A DNA stretch of 64,000 nucleotides from Acytostelium subglobosum LB1 (taxonomy: Eukaryota > Evosea > Eumycetozoa > Acytosteliales > Acytosteliaceae), in NCBI RefSeq assembly GCF_000787575.1, contig NW_012236501.1, positions 223,102 to 287,101 on the forward strand, in the 5' to 3' direction. This document shows positions 1 through 10,815 of the stretch, in pieces. The first letter of the stretch is position 1, and each line of letters begins with the position of its first letter. The position numbers and the translations under genes were made by a program. The notes below the pieces were generated by a model. It was not told the origin of the DNA, did not search any database, and saw only the letters and a list, made by a program, of their open reading frames with translations.

Positions 1-2524
1 ACAAGTGTAGTCAATGCTAATGTTGCCAACAAAGGTGGTGACACTAGCGTCAACACAAGCGTAATCAATGACACGAGCGTATTAGACACAAGCTTGAATA
101 CAAGTATGTACGTCAACAACAAAACCAACGACAACAACAACAACACAAGTAGTAGTAGATTGGCCAAGGCCAAGCATGATCACTTCAACACAAGTCCACC
201 ATACTTTGCCATAATCGTACTCTTCAACAGAGATGGTACCTTTAGCAAACAAAACAAAGTCAAAATGTTTGACAATCCACTTCGCTTTGGAAGGTATGTC
301 CATGACATGTCATGTCGTCCAGGTCCTCTCCATCCAATCACTAACTCTCCATCATTCCGCGGGGAATCACGTGATCATGATCCAAAACAGAGACAATACA
401 TGCAACTTTGTCTTGGACAGACCTGGCGTGGAACCATTCCATTTGGAGATATACTATGACAATGTGATCAAACAATTTATACTGAATCCATTGTGTTCAA
501 TGTCAAAGAGTGACACGATTAGACTCAACTTCATTCCTGGCATTTACAAAAAGGTCATTCTTTGCAATAATGACATTGTCTCGGTGGCATTCCGTTCATT
601 CAAGGTTGTCTTTAACATGGACGTTGGTGGCGTGGACATTCCCAACTCATTCTTCGACTCACCATTCCTCCCTGGCACTACCACCGCCATTTCCAAGCCC
701 ATATCTTCATTTCCAATGGCATTGGACCCCCTGCCTCATTATGGTGAGCGTCCAATCGCCACCTCCGCCTCGACTTCAACGCACAACACGAGTGCTGACC
801 CACTTCTGGCATTCACAAAGAAGAAGCCACTCATCAAGAAACCAACTCCCAGGACTTCGTTTGCTGGTATCATGACCAGCGAGCCCTTGAATGACAAATC
901 AATGAATGTGCACGAGACCATTTGGAAGAAACATCAGGACGAGAAGAAGGAGAAGGATGAAGCGAAGAATGATGAGGAGAGCGATCAAGATCAAGATCAA
1001 GATATGTTGGACAACAAGGAGAAGCCATTTGTCAGGCTGCCATTGCACAAGTCAATCAAACAACAGCCATCCACTGTTAGCAAGCCAGACAATGCTGCTG
1101 CTACTGCTGCTGCTACTCCTGCTACTCCTACCAAGACATCCAACCCCAAGATTAAGGCAAAGACCAAGACATTGAATACGAGCACAGTCACAGATGAGAG
1201 TGGAAGTGATTGTGGCGAGCCAGAGGACAAACACAAGAATGACATTGTTATTTCACTTGGATCAAAGAGAACTCTCGATGTTGGATATCGCCAGGTACCA
1301 TCGTCCAAGAAACGTGCCAGTGTCAAGAAGAGCAGGATTGAGGACGAGATGGTAGAGAGAGTGAAAGTTAAAAAGGACGAGGAAGTTGAGGTTGAGGATG
1401 AGGATGAGGAAGTGGAGCAAGAGGAAGAGGAAGAGGAAGACGACGTCGAGGAGCAAGTCGAGGAAGAGGAGGAGGAGGTAGTGGAGAAAAAGAAGAAGAT
1501 AGTGAGGAGGATAGTGAAGATGGTGAGAAAGACACATCCTAAAGTCAAGGAAGAGGTACATAGTGATTTGGATATGGACGATGAGGAACAGGAGGACGAC
1601 GATGTTGATGATGATGATGATGATGATGACGTATCGGACATATCACCAATCAAACCACCACCAAAGAAGAAGGTACAACAAAAGACACCAAAGAAACAAA
1701 CGACACCTCGAACCAAGAAGACCACTCCTGGAAGGCAGAGGAGTATATATGTCGATGCGGAGACAGAGGAGTCAGATGAGGACGATTCAGATGAGGATGG
1801 TAAAGTCAATATTCCAGAGGGAGCGATCTCATGGAAGACGGCCAACATATTCATTCCCAAGCCCGCACAAGGAAAGAGTCTGGAGGCTGCACTCAAGATG
1901 CATCGCCAGTACTACGATAGCGAGCCAGACCGGTCAGTCAAGCAATCCGAGAGCAAGGAGAGTTTGCTCAAGATCCTCGACGGCATGAAGAGCGTCAAGT
2001 ATGACAACAAGTCGTGTGTCATCGTCGGCCACTACCGACGCCTGGTCCAGGGCGAGGATGCCAACCTGACGCGCTACTACGAGAAGATCACCAATCCACT
2101 GTCGTTGTGTATCATCAAGAACAGAATGTTGAAGGGCCATTACAACACGCAGAACTTGCCAGGCTGCATCTGCATGGACTTTGAAGTGATGGTGGAGAAC
2201 CATCTCCGGTTCTTTGGTGCCAAGAGCGATGAAGGCGTCTGTGGCCTGGTGCTCCTGGAGCACTTGTACAACACACTCAACCAGCAATCCCTCCTGACCG
2301 ATGAGGAGTTTGCGGCCAAGTCCACTAGGCTGGAGAACATGTACAAGGGAAAGTATGGAGCCAAGGCTGAGGCGACACCAAAGCGTCGCAAGTCCGTCAA
2401 CGAGAGTCACGATGTCAGTATGGCCGAGGAGACAGAACATCAGGATGAAGATGATGCAGATTATGACAACATCAACATCGTCAATTCAGAACTTCCATAT
2501 ACAGATAGCGAGGGTGACATGTAG
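1..2524 (+). CDS. FHA and bromodomain nuclear protein, 5' end outside window
   Basis: The gene enters from the left edge already open. Exon 1 is read to 293 and exon 2 runs 391-2524; the 97-nt intron (GT at 294, AG at 390) joins phase 2 cleanly. The splice creates an FHA domain: an N-D-N-P-L-R-F-G-R loop before the intron continues after it as R-D-N-T-C-N-F-V-L, then P-F-H-L-E-I, typical of phosphothreonine-binding FHA folds. The middle is a long charged region (Glu/Asp-rich blocks, Lys-rich basic patches at about 1400-1740) typical of chromatin proteins. The C-terminal third resembles a bromodomain: Y-Y-E-K-I-T-N-P-L-S-L, I-K-N-R-M-L-K-G-H-Y and a D-F-E-V-M-V-E-N segment at about 2070-2190. 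An acetyl-lysine and phospho-reading chromatin role is inferred. The upstream reading frame is Asn/Thr/Ser-rich low complexity. The true start is not in the window. Confidence 0.8.
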
Positions 2525-2635
2525 TTGGTTGAACATTGTTGGAGCACACGTCCATTCGTAGTCGCCCATTCAATCAATCAATCAAACATTCAATCAACCA
2601 ATAAAACGATTGTCAATTAACATAAACCTGTGATC

Positions 2636-4114
2636 TTATTTGTTGAAGTGTCTTCTAGCCAACTCGACAAGAGTGCGCACTGGCTTGCCAGTCATACCCT
2701 TGACGATGTAGGGACCATCCTCGGTGGTGTAGGACACACCGGCAATGTCGAGATGAGCCCAACGGTCAATTTGAACAAACTCCTTCAGGAACATGGCGGC
2801 AGCACAGGCGCCTCCAGAGCGGCCGGCAGAGTTGACCATGTCGGCGTACTTTGAGTCGAGCTGCTTTCTGTACTCCTTGAGGAGTGGCATGCGCCATGGA
2901 CGCTCGCCAGTGTACTGTCCACAGCTGTCAATCTCTTGCCAGAGCTCGTCGGAGCCGGCGAAGCAGCCGTAGAGGTGAGCGCCCAAGGCAATGTCCATGG
3001 CGCCAGTGAGTGTGGCAACGTCCACGATGGTGACTGGGTTGAAGGTGTGAGCATAGTGAAGGGCGTCACCAAGGATGAGGCGACCCTCAGCATCGGTGTT
3101 GTCCACCTCGATGGTCATTCCATTGGCAGCGATCAGGACATCGCCTGGCTTGGTGGCCTTGCCCGATGGCATGTTCTCGGTGAGTGGTGTGAGAACGGTC
3201 AGGTTGACGTTGAGACCGAGAGTGGCAGCGGCGTAGATCGAGGACACAGTGACAGCGGCACCCTGCATATCGCCACGCATCAGACCCATTGCTGCGGGGG
3301 GCTTCAAACTGATGCCACCAGTGTCAAAGGTCACACCCTTGCCGACGTAGACGACGGGTGGAGCGGTTTTGTCCTGTGCGGCGCGGTAGTTGATCTCCAA
3401 AAAGATGGGTGGCTCGTCACTTCCAACGGCCACACCCAAGAACATGCCCATCTTCTTCTCCTCAGCCCATTTGCGGTCGTGAGCAATGATCTCCACCTTG
3501 CCCGATGACTCGAGTGCCTGGAACTTCTCCTTGACCTGCTGGACAAAGATGGTTGGTGTCATAAGGTTGGCTGGTGTGTCGGCCAGTCTGCGGGCAAAGT
3601 TCTGTGCGTCGGCCAACACCTTGCCGTCCTCCCACGCCTGCAGGGAGGCCAGCTTCTCGGGCTGGTATGGCTGGATGTCGTAGGTGATGTTCTTTGAGGT
3701 GGACTTGATCTCGTACTTGAAGACACTGAGGTGAGCGCCCTCGGAGCAAGCTCTCAGCTCGCCGATGGAGGTGTCGACGGCGATCTTGGTGGCGCCAGCA
3801 GCCTTGAGCGACTTGACACCCTTGCCAACTGCACGTCTGATGTTCTCGCCCTGCTCATAGATCGAGCAGGTGTTTCCAAACTTGCCAAGGCCGACGATGG
3901 CCACACGGGGGAATTCCGGTGTGACATTATACACTAAAAGGCTATCACCAGACTTTCCCTTATTATCAGACAAACGGAAAGCATTAATCAATGCATCATT
4001 TGTCTTTGAATTGATCTCACTACCCAGAGTGGACCATTCCTTCATATCTTCATAGCAGCCAACCACTACACCGCATGGTGAGCATGACTGTTCATTATTA
4101 TTATTATAAGACAT
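2636..4114 (-). CDS. lap: Leucyl aminopeptidase, M17 family
   Basis: This is a single uninterrupted frame of 492 residues, a normal length for cytosolic M17 enzymes, which release N-terminal amino acids from peptides using two metal ions. The M17 signature N-T-D-A-E-G-R-L is present, as are the metal-binding and active-site segments V-G-K-G-V-T-F-D-T-G-G, M-R-G-D-M-Q-G-A and A-T-L-T-G-A. The N-terminal macro-like domain precedes them. The frame stays open upstream of the chosen ATG at 4114, but that extension reads like untranslated DNA (His/Ile-rich, coded by simple repeats). The codon after the chosen start opens with an Asn run as expected for a dictyostelid protein. The 3' end converges with the FHA-bromodomain gene, leaving 111 bases between the stops. 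The 5' end is divergent from the TRM44-like gene. Confidence 0.93.
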   Translation of the reverse strand: MSYNNNNEQSCSPCGVVVGCYEDMKEWSTLGSEINSKTNDALINAFRLSDNKGKSGDSLLVYNVTPEFPRVAIVGLGKFGNTCSIYEQGENIRRAVGKGVKSLKAAGATKIAVDTSIGELRACSEGAHLSVFKYEIKSTSKNITYDIQPYQPEKLASLQAWEDGKVLADAQNFARRLADTPANLMTPTIFVQQVKEKFQALESSGKVEIIAHDRKWAEEKKMGMFLGVAVGSDEPPIFLEINYRAAQDKTAPPVVYVGKGVTFDTGGISLKPPAAMGLMRGDMQGAAVTVSSIYAAATLGLNVNLTVLTPLTENMPSGKATKPGDVLIAANGMTIEVDNTDAEGRLILGDALHYAHTFNPVTIVDVATLTGAMDIALGAHLYGCFAGSDELWQEIDSCGQYTGERPWRMPLLKEYRKQLDSKYADMVNSAGRSGGACAAAMFLKEFVQIDRWAHLDIAGVSYTTEDGPYIVKGMTGKPVRTLVELARRHFNK

Positions 4115-4398
4115 TACTATTGATTGTTTGATTGATTGATTGTGTTTATATGTATTTATAAGTTGTATATGTTTATGTATTAGTATTTGAATGAATAAGT
4201 GAATGAATGAATGAGGTGAACATCGCGATTCAAATTGAAATTTAACCCAATTAATACATCTTGAGTTCATGTTGTCACTCACCACACCACTTCGTTTTAC
4301 AACAAAACTTGGATTTCGTTTGTTTTCCCAACTTTTAGTTTGATTCGTTCATTCATTTAAAAGTCATACTTATAATTAACCAATCAAATATATAATAT
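4115..4398. promoter_or_regulatory. Shared divergent promoter region
   Basis: This 284-base AT-rich stretch lies between the minus-strand aminopeptidase and the plus-strand TRM44-like gene, so it must hold both promoters. It contains GATT/GAAT repeats near the aminopeptidase start and an AT-only run (about 4385-4398) directly before the TRM44 ATG. No specific factor site is recognised. Confidence 0.4.
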
Positions 4399-6465
4399 AT
4401 GATGGAGGTAGATAATAATAATGAACAACAACAACAAGAAGAAGGGCAACAATGGGAGCAGGTTAATATATTGCCATCAACAATGTCACTCACAACATTC
4501 TGGTACTGCATGGAGAAATGGACATTAGACCCTCAACACATAATGAAGCCAATCAAACGTTATCATGTACAATCAAGGTCGACATACAATGCTGCCAATG
4601 AACAATTAACACATATGATCTATAACAACAATGTATTTGAATCTACACCAACATCAACAACGACAACAACTACATCGACAACAACTGATCAACATGAAGA
4701 CTTGGGTGATCATTCATCAGTTTATTCAACAGACTCTGCACCAATGTTGAAAGAGTTGGATGATGATAGTGTGGAATCGGAGGATTATCATGATGATTCG
4801 GTGAGGATGATATCGTTTAGACGTCATCTCATTCCAAGACTCACTCAGAAGGACAACCCAATCGATGACATTGTCGTACACACCAAAGACAACAACTCTT
4901 GTACATTCAAGCCTGTCCTACCATCGCCCACCACCAACGTCATTGAATACCTCCCATTCTATTATCCCAAAGTGATCCAATTCAGATTCAGATATATTCC
5001 AATCGATAAATCAACTGCCGCTGCTGCCACTGCCACTGCCACTGCCGCGACTACGACTACGACTACTTCGACGACGACGACGACTACTAAGACTGCACCA
5101 CCAAGTGGGCATGGACATCATGATCATGATCATAATGAGCCTCAGGAGCCACAAGAACCTCAGGCCAACTTGGTGATGGAGGCATTGTACTTCCCCAACA
5201 TTGATCAGACAGAGTACAAGGAGAAGTTGCGAAAGATATCAATGCAACTCCTCGAGAAGTTGAACAAATGGGGCATCGGTCACGACAATGGCTACAAGAA
5301 GAGAATGTTCCACGACCGCATCATTCCAAAGGACACCTATCTCGACTGCTACGAGAAGCTCAAGATGAAGTATAAGTATGTTTGATCGCATGTCAGTGCA
5401 CTCGAAGTCGCAGATGCTAACATTGCGCTCGCACTCTAGGAACTGGGCCGTAGGTTGGGAGGACGTTACAAAGACTGATCCACAAAAGTTTGTGTTTGAG
5501 GATATTGCCATCGCAGCGTATATTATATCGTTGTTCCATATGGAGAATGCTGATCGTGGTACACCAGAGAAGAAGCAATCATTCGTTGATATTGGATGTG
5601 GCAATGGATTTCTCGTCAACCTCCTGAACATGGAAGGATATCCAGGTATTGGAATCGACCTCCGTTCAAGAAAGGTCTGGGAGAAGTACAGTCCAGAGGT
5701 ACGCGCCAACCTCTTTGAGCGCGGTATCTATCCCAAGGACCAAGCATTCCCAGAGTACGACTGGATCATTGGAAACCAGTAAGTAATTGATTGATTGATT
5801 GATTGAGTGATTGAGTGAGATGAGGCCATGGACTAACACGCACGTCTCGCACCCTTCACAGCTCCGATGAACTCACACCTTGGGTGCCTTACATTGCATC
5901 CAAATCGACGAACCAGAGGTTCTTCTTGTTGCCATGTTGCTTCTTTAACTTTATGACCAAGTTCCAGGACAACGATCCTAAGCTGGGCCAGTACACCACC
6001 TATTTGAACTACATTGAGAAGGTGTCCAATCAGTGTGGATTCCAGGTGATCAGAGATGCCATGCGCATCCCCTCCACCAAGAACATTGTGTTCATCTCTT
6101 CATTGCGCTCGCCACTCATCTCGGAGGAGCGATTGAATGTACAGCGTCAGACACTGTTGGATCAGTCCAAGTTCAGAGAGTTCACATTGCGACCCGAGCA
6201 GAAGAAGTGCACTCCAAAGAAGCGATACAGACCTGGCGAGTACAATCCACACTTGGGCAAGATCATGCCACCCGATCCCAGACTCGAGCAAAGGAAGTTA
6301 CTCAAGGCAACGATGATTGCAGCCAAGAATGCTGCGAATGGTATTGTTCCTCCATCTCCAACTCCTACTCCTTCAGGTGACGACGCCAACAACAACAAGG
6401 ACAACAAGGATAGCAAGGACAACAACAATGCGAACACCAACCCAACAGGCGGATCATCGACATAA
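4399..6465 (+). CDS. trmt44: tRNA(Ser) Um44 2'-O-methyltransferase, TRM44 family
   Basis: There are three exons: 4399-5375, 5440-5778 and 5862-6465, about 639 residues. Both introns are phase 2 and restore family motifs: the second creates G-N-H-S-D-E-L-T-P-W, a hallmark of TRM44. The S-adenosylmethionine site F-V-D-I-G-C-G-N-G-F-L-V followed by G-Y-P-G-I-G-I-D lies at about residue 375-400. TRM44 methylates the 2'-hydroxyl of uridine 44 in cytoplasmic serine tRNAs. The N-terminal 300 residues carry Gln, Thr and Ala/Thr tracts and a His/Asp-rich patch that are lineage-specific low complexity. The C-terminus is also Asn/Asp/Lys-rich. The second intron is made mostly of GATT repeats. The stop lies 25 bases from the 3' end of the convergent acyl-CoA dehydrogenase gene. 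Confidence 0.9.
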
Positions 6466-6489
6466 ACCTTTTATAACATGATGACATGA

Positions 6490-8669
6490 TTAGTATCTGG
6501 CTCTTGGAACTCCAAAGTCACGGCTTGTGGTAGACTTGTTACCATAGCCTCTGGGCTCACCCTTCTCATCTAGATCCAGTGCGAGGACCCTGTCTAGATC
6601 CTTCCACTCCTTGTCGGCACCGGCAAAAGCGATTGATGCGCCATCAATCTTTGATGCCTGCAACTTGGTGAAGCACCATCTATTGCACACCAACACATCA
6701 GTGCTCTTCTTGCTCCAAGCTGCATGCTCAAACAATAGTGCTGCCATGTAGGTCTGCGAGAGGCTATTGGTATGTGGGGGAGATGGTCAGGAATAGTTCC
6801 ATGTTTGATTGATTGATTGAATGAGTGAGTGAGTCGCGACTTACAGATAGCTGAACTTCTTGGCATTGGCCATGGCCAAATCAAGCTCGCTGTTGGCCTT
6901 GTGGCGATCGTAGACTTGGACACATTGGGTCAAGGCCTTGGCGATGATACCCTTGGCATAGGACATGTCCTTGGAGGAGCTGTTGATCTTCTCTCCGACA
7001 TACTCGACAAAAACTTCCAATGAGTTGTGGGACTTGATCGCACGCCAAACATCCATTGAGAGCACATTGGTGGTGCCCTCCCAGATCGAGGTGACCTGGG
7101 TGTCGCGAAGTAGACGAGGGACATCTGAGTCCTCCATGTAGCCAGTGCCACCCATGCACTCAATCGTCTCGGATGCCACCATTATGCTCTGCTTGGCCGT
7201 GTAGAGCTTGGACAGCGGGGTGAGGATGCGAAGCAACGAGTCCTGCTTCTTGCTCTCGGCGAGCTCGGACTTGCCCAGCAGAAGACACACGTCGAGCAGG
7301 AACTGCAGACCGGCACGGTACTCAATCTCCATCTCGGCAAGAGTGGACTGGTACAGCGGGTTGTCGGCGAGCTTGGCGTCATTGACTCTACGTCTGTGCG
7401 AGAAGTCGCGCGCCAACGCTACGCCACGTCTCATCGTGGCAACAGAGTGCAACACGTTATGAATCCTCGTGACGTTCAGGATTGAGGCGATGACGGGGAC
7501 ACCGCGGCCCTTGGGTCCAATCATCTTGCCGGGTGTGCCCAACAGCTCGATCTCTGTGGTGGGCACGGCCTTGGTACCAAACTTGTTCTTCAGCTTGTGA
7601 ATGAGCATATTGTTCAACTCGCCGTCCTCCTTGCGTATCTTGATGAAGAAGGCTGATAGACCTCTTGAGCCCTTTACAAACTTGCTGTCCTTGTCGCAAC
7701 CCTTGTCACGAGCCAACAATATTGCGCAGTTGGCTGTTGTGGCACTTGTAAAGTACTTGTATCCTGATATATCATAGGTGTCTGGTACATCAGCTCTCTC
7801 CACAGCCAATGTCTCAGAGTTGGCAATGTCTGATCCTCCAGTCTTCTCTGTCATCTATGGATGTTGGAGTGCGAGTATGAGTTAATGTCATCATGTTCCA
7901 GTGATTGAATGATTGAGTGATTGATTGGATTAGTTCCAGTGATGGTGGATAAGTGAGCGATCGAATGATTGTGATTGACCAAGTGATAGTTCCAGGTTTG
8001 AGTGACGAGAGATCGAATGATGGTGATCGAGCGAGTGATTGGAATAGTTCCAGAGATCGAGTGATTGAATGAGTGTAGTGATTGATAGATCATATGCCTT
8101 ACCCATTGACCAGAAGTCCAGAACTGATCAGGATCACGAGTGATGAAGTGTTGATATACTTCTTGCATGTCAATGCCACCGTAGAGCTCGATGAGACGTG
8201 CTGCACCATCGGTCATTGAGAGTGGACAGTCAAAGACGGCACTTGAGCATGCTTGAAGGTAGACCTTGAGGTATTGGTATAGTCTGCTGTAGGCGCCTTG
8301 CTTGCGTTCATAGCCAATGCTAACCAATCCCTCACGTGCACTGTCATCCTTCAATATGTTCCAAGCCTCGTCAACTACGATGCGATCGACACGACGACCC
8401 CATGAATCATAGGCGATGTGCTTTGGTGGGTTGTTCTCTGCGGCGCGACCCCATTGCAATATATCGGTGACTACACGACGACCGTAGTTGATCAAGTCCG
8501 GTTCGATCTCTGCCAACACTGGCTGTGGCATCACCCTCTGTAGCGCCTGCAACAAATAACTGTCCTCTAAGTATTGATTGCCCAAGTGTGGCGCATCCTG
8601 CTGGAAGTAATCGCGTCCACTATATCCTCTCTGTGTTTGTGTTGTCGTTGATGTTGATGTTGATGTCAT
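6490..8669 (-). CDS. Acyl-CoA dehydrogenase, AidB-like branch
   Basis: The exons read 8669-8103, 7854-6845 and 6763-6490 (616 residues). The first junction forms W-M-T-E-K-T-G-G-S-D, the flavin-binding signature of acyl-CoA dehydrogenases. The second junction restores Y-L-L-S-Q-T-Y-M-A-A-L-L. Further family marks are Y-K-Y-F-T-S-A-T-T-A-N-C, C-M-G-G-T-G-Y-M-E-D and S-I-W-E-G-T-T-N-V-L, where the E-G-T sits at the FAD-binding C-terminal helical domain. The length and the N-terminal extension (roughly 180 residues before the flavin motif) fit the larger AidB/ACAD-like enzymes better than the 400-residue beta-oxidation enzymes. It likely oxidises an acyl-CoA in mitochondria or peroxisomes, but the substrate cannot be told. 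Intron 1 is unusually long (248 nt) and internally repetitive. Confidence 0.88.
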
Positions 8670-8980
8670 AGTTTATTGCTATTACTATTATAACTATGAT
8701 GGATTGATTGATTGAATGATATGATTGAATGAGTTATTGTGTTGATTGAGTGAGTGTGTGAGGCTGGGTGATGATCACTTGATGAATTAGTGGGGGTCAC
8801 ATGATCAATCTTGATGAAGTTGGAATGTCCATCGAGGATTGCAAGTATCAACAAGTATCTGCCACCTAGTCCACGTCCTTCAATCAATCAAATAAAACGA
8901 ATGAATGTAGTGGACCAACTACAGTGATCAATCAGAGTGATCAATTATCATGTCAATTGATTGATTTAATGGACCTGTGA
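8670..8980. other. Intergenic, no gene seen
   Basis: These 311 bases separate the start of the acyl-CoA dehydrogenase from the 3' end of the predicted secreted protein. The stretch holds GATT/GAGT tetranucleotide runs and the presumed promoter of the dehydrogenase. The short open frames here are low complexity and are not supported as genes. Confidence 0.5.
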
Positions 8981-10236
8981 TTAGTTGAGTGAGACGATCA
9001 GTTGGTCATAGTAGTAGCCGGCTGAGGTCACGTTGTGGACAATGGTGGGTGGGGTTGTAGTCACGTCAACTGTGATCAGATAATCGATAGAGTAGACATC
9101 GGCTGATTGGGCAGAGAGGTAGATGGTTGACTCGCCTACTGCTTGGTTGGTGTACAACAAGAGGGTATCAGTCCATACCAAAGGCTTGGCATTTCCAGTG
9201 ACAACATCCATCAAACTAATCTCTCCCGATGCTCCAAGTACCATTGTTCCAGGGTAGTACGGCATGTACTGCATGGTAGTGATGACTAATAAATGATTGA
9301 TAGGGTTAGTGATTGAGTGATTGATTGAATGAGTCTGTGATGGATATGATACACACAATCTTTCTGAGTGACTGAGCGTACTACCTTTCCAGATGTTGCA
9401 TTATACATCTTGAGTGGATTGGTCTTGGTTGGGTTGGTATCGGATTGATAGTATACCATGTAGAGGTTCTCAGGTGGGTAGTATCCAGCGGCAACATTGA
9501 TTATATTGCTGCTATCAAAGTGAACTTTCTATGTTTGAGAAGTAAGTACAATGTTTGATTGAATAGAATGATTGATTGAATGGACTATACTTACATCATA
9601 GACGACAATATCAAGGCCTGTCAAGGTCAGGTGACCAGTAGTGAGTTCGGAGGTTAGATAGTTGTAGACCACAAGGTTTAGGTTACCAGTGTTGGTGTTG
9701 TAGTCCACCTCAACAAACATGTAGGTGAGCGGTGCCTTCGAGATGACCCTACGACTTATCACTTTCTGTGTCTTCAAGTCAATAGTGTAGAGATATGACT
9801 TCTATATAAATGTTTGAATGTAGTATGTTAATGGATCGAAGTGGATTGAACGAGACTGATGAGAGACGTACCAAGATAGGACCAAGACCTCCACCATTTG
9901 TAGTAAAGATGGAATACATAATGTTGTTCTTGTTGTCGACTGTGGTACATTTACTACCACCATCCTCTGGCACGGCCTCATTAAACTCCATCAATACAGT
10001 GAAGTTTGCTAAGTATCAGTATCCGTGTGAATGTAGTGTGGTTGGTGAAGTGATGATAGAGTTGGAATGAATATATATATATATAGCATACCATTGGCAG
10101 GGTTTAGTATTTGGATCTGTTGAGTACAGTTATAATTATCTTGTGGTATGGTGAGCAAGCCATAAAGTGTCTCTGCTGATGTCATTGGAGACGACATCAG
10201 AAGGACAACCACGATCATTAAACATAATTTATACAT
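8981..10236 (-). CDS. Predicted secreted protein, dictyostelid type, five exons
   Basis: The exons read 10236-10092, 10008-9872, 9801-9595, 9528-9357 and 9285-8981 (321 residues); all junction phases agree. The protein opens with a signal peptide (a hydrophobic stretch V-V-V-L-L-M-S-S within the first 22 residues, small residues before E-T-L-Y). It has no later membrane segment. The mature part is rich in beta-strand-like alternation with recurring short units ending in N-P-A-N, I-D-L-K-T, M-Y-N-A-T-S-G-K and M-D-V-V-T-G-N. That spacing suggests a beta-propeller-like fold reading blade by blade, but I do not recognise a named family. The last intron needs a GTGTGT donor, which is weaker than its neighbours. 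Function unknown; an extracellular or endomembrane location is inferred. Confidence 0.7.
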
Positions 10237-10589
10237 TATTGTTTATATATAGAATAATAAATATGACAGATTATTAATTGTTTGAATGAATCTGATAATT
10301 ATCGGTTGTTGTTGATTAAATAATAAATCAGGTGTCGGTTTTCGAAATTGGTCAAACACCTCTTCAGTGTTTGGACACCCCAAGTGTCACTTTTGATTCA
10401 TTTTCCATTTCCTTTTCGCAGATTCGTTGATGGAACTTGCCATGAATTGTTGTTGTTTCGTTGCGGATCAGCCCCCTTGTTGGCCTAAATCACTCTTTAG
10501 GGTTATATTACATTGGCTTCAAAGACATAGATATGATTCGAATCAGTTCTTTGGTTTCTGAGTGTTGTTGTTGATGGGTTTTAAATCCA

Positions 10590-10705
10590 ACAATGAAGAT
10601 GGTGTTGTCCCAATTAGAAAGCGATCGTTACATGTCCATTGTATTAAGATACGTCGATTGATTTGTCCGTGAATCCTTCCTTTGAATTGCATAACGCATG
10701 ACTTA
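10590..10705 (-). pseudogene. Relic duplicate of the 3' end of the ankyrin-like gene
   Basis: Bases from about 10600 to 10690 repeat, with many substitutions, the stretch 10835-10925 that encodes the last repeat of the adjacent ankyrin-like gene. The two share the blocks AGCGATCG-TACATGTCCATTGT and GTGAATCCTTCCTT, in the same order and orientation. The reading frame is not kept. This looks like the remaining tail of a tandem duplicate that has otherwise been lost or replaced by simple repeats. Confidence 0.6.
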
Positions 10706-10815
10706 ACATTGATTGATTGAATGAGTGAGTGAGTGGGTGATCGATTGATTGATTGAATGAGTGAATGAGTGATGGATTGATACATACATCATTTCCAGTT
10801 GTGCCATCAAACTGA

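Noticed and set aside
997-1896. Long Ser-rich open frame antisense to the FHA-bromodomain gene
   Set aside because: It is the complement of Glu/Asp codon runs; composition and lack of start context mark it as a shadow.
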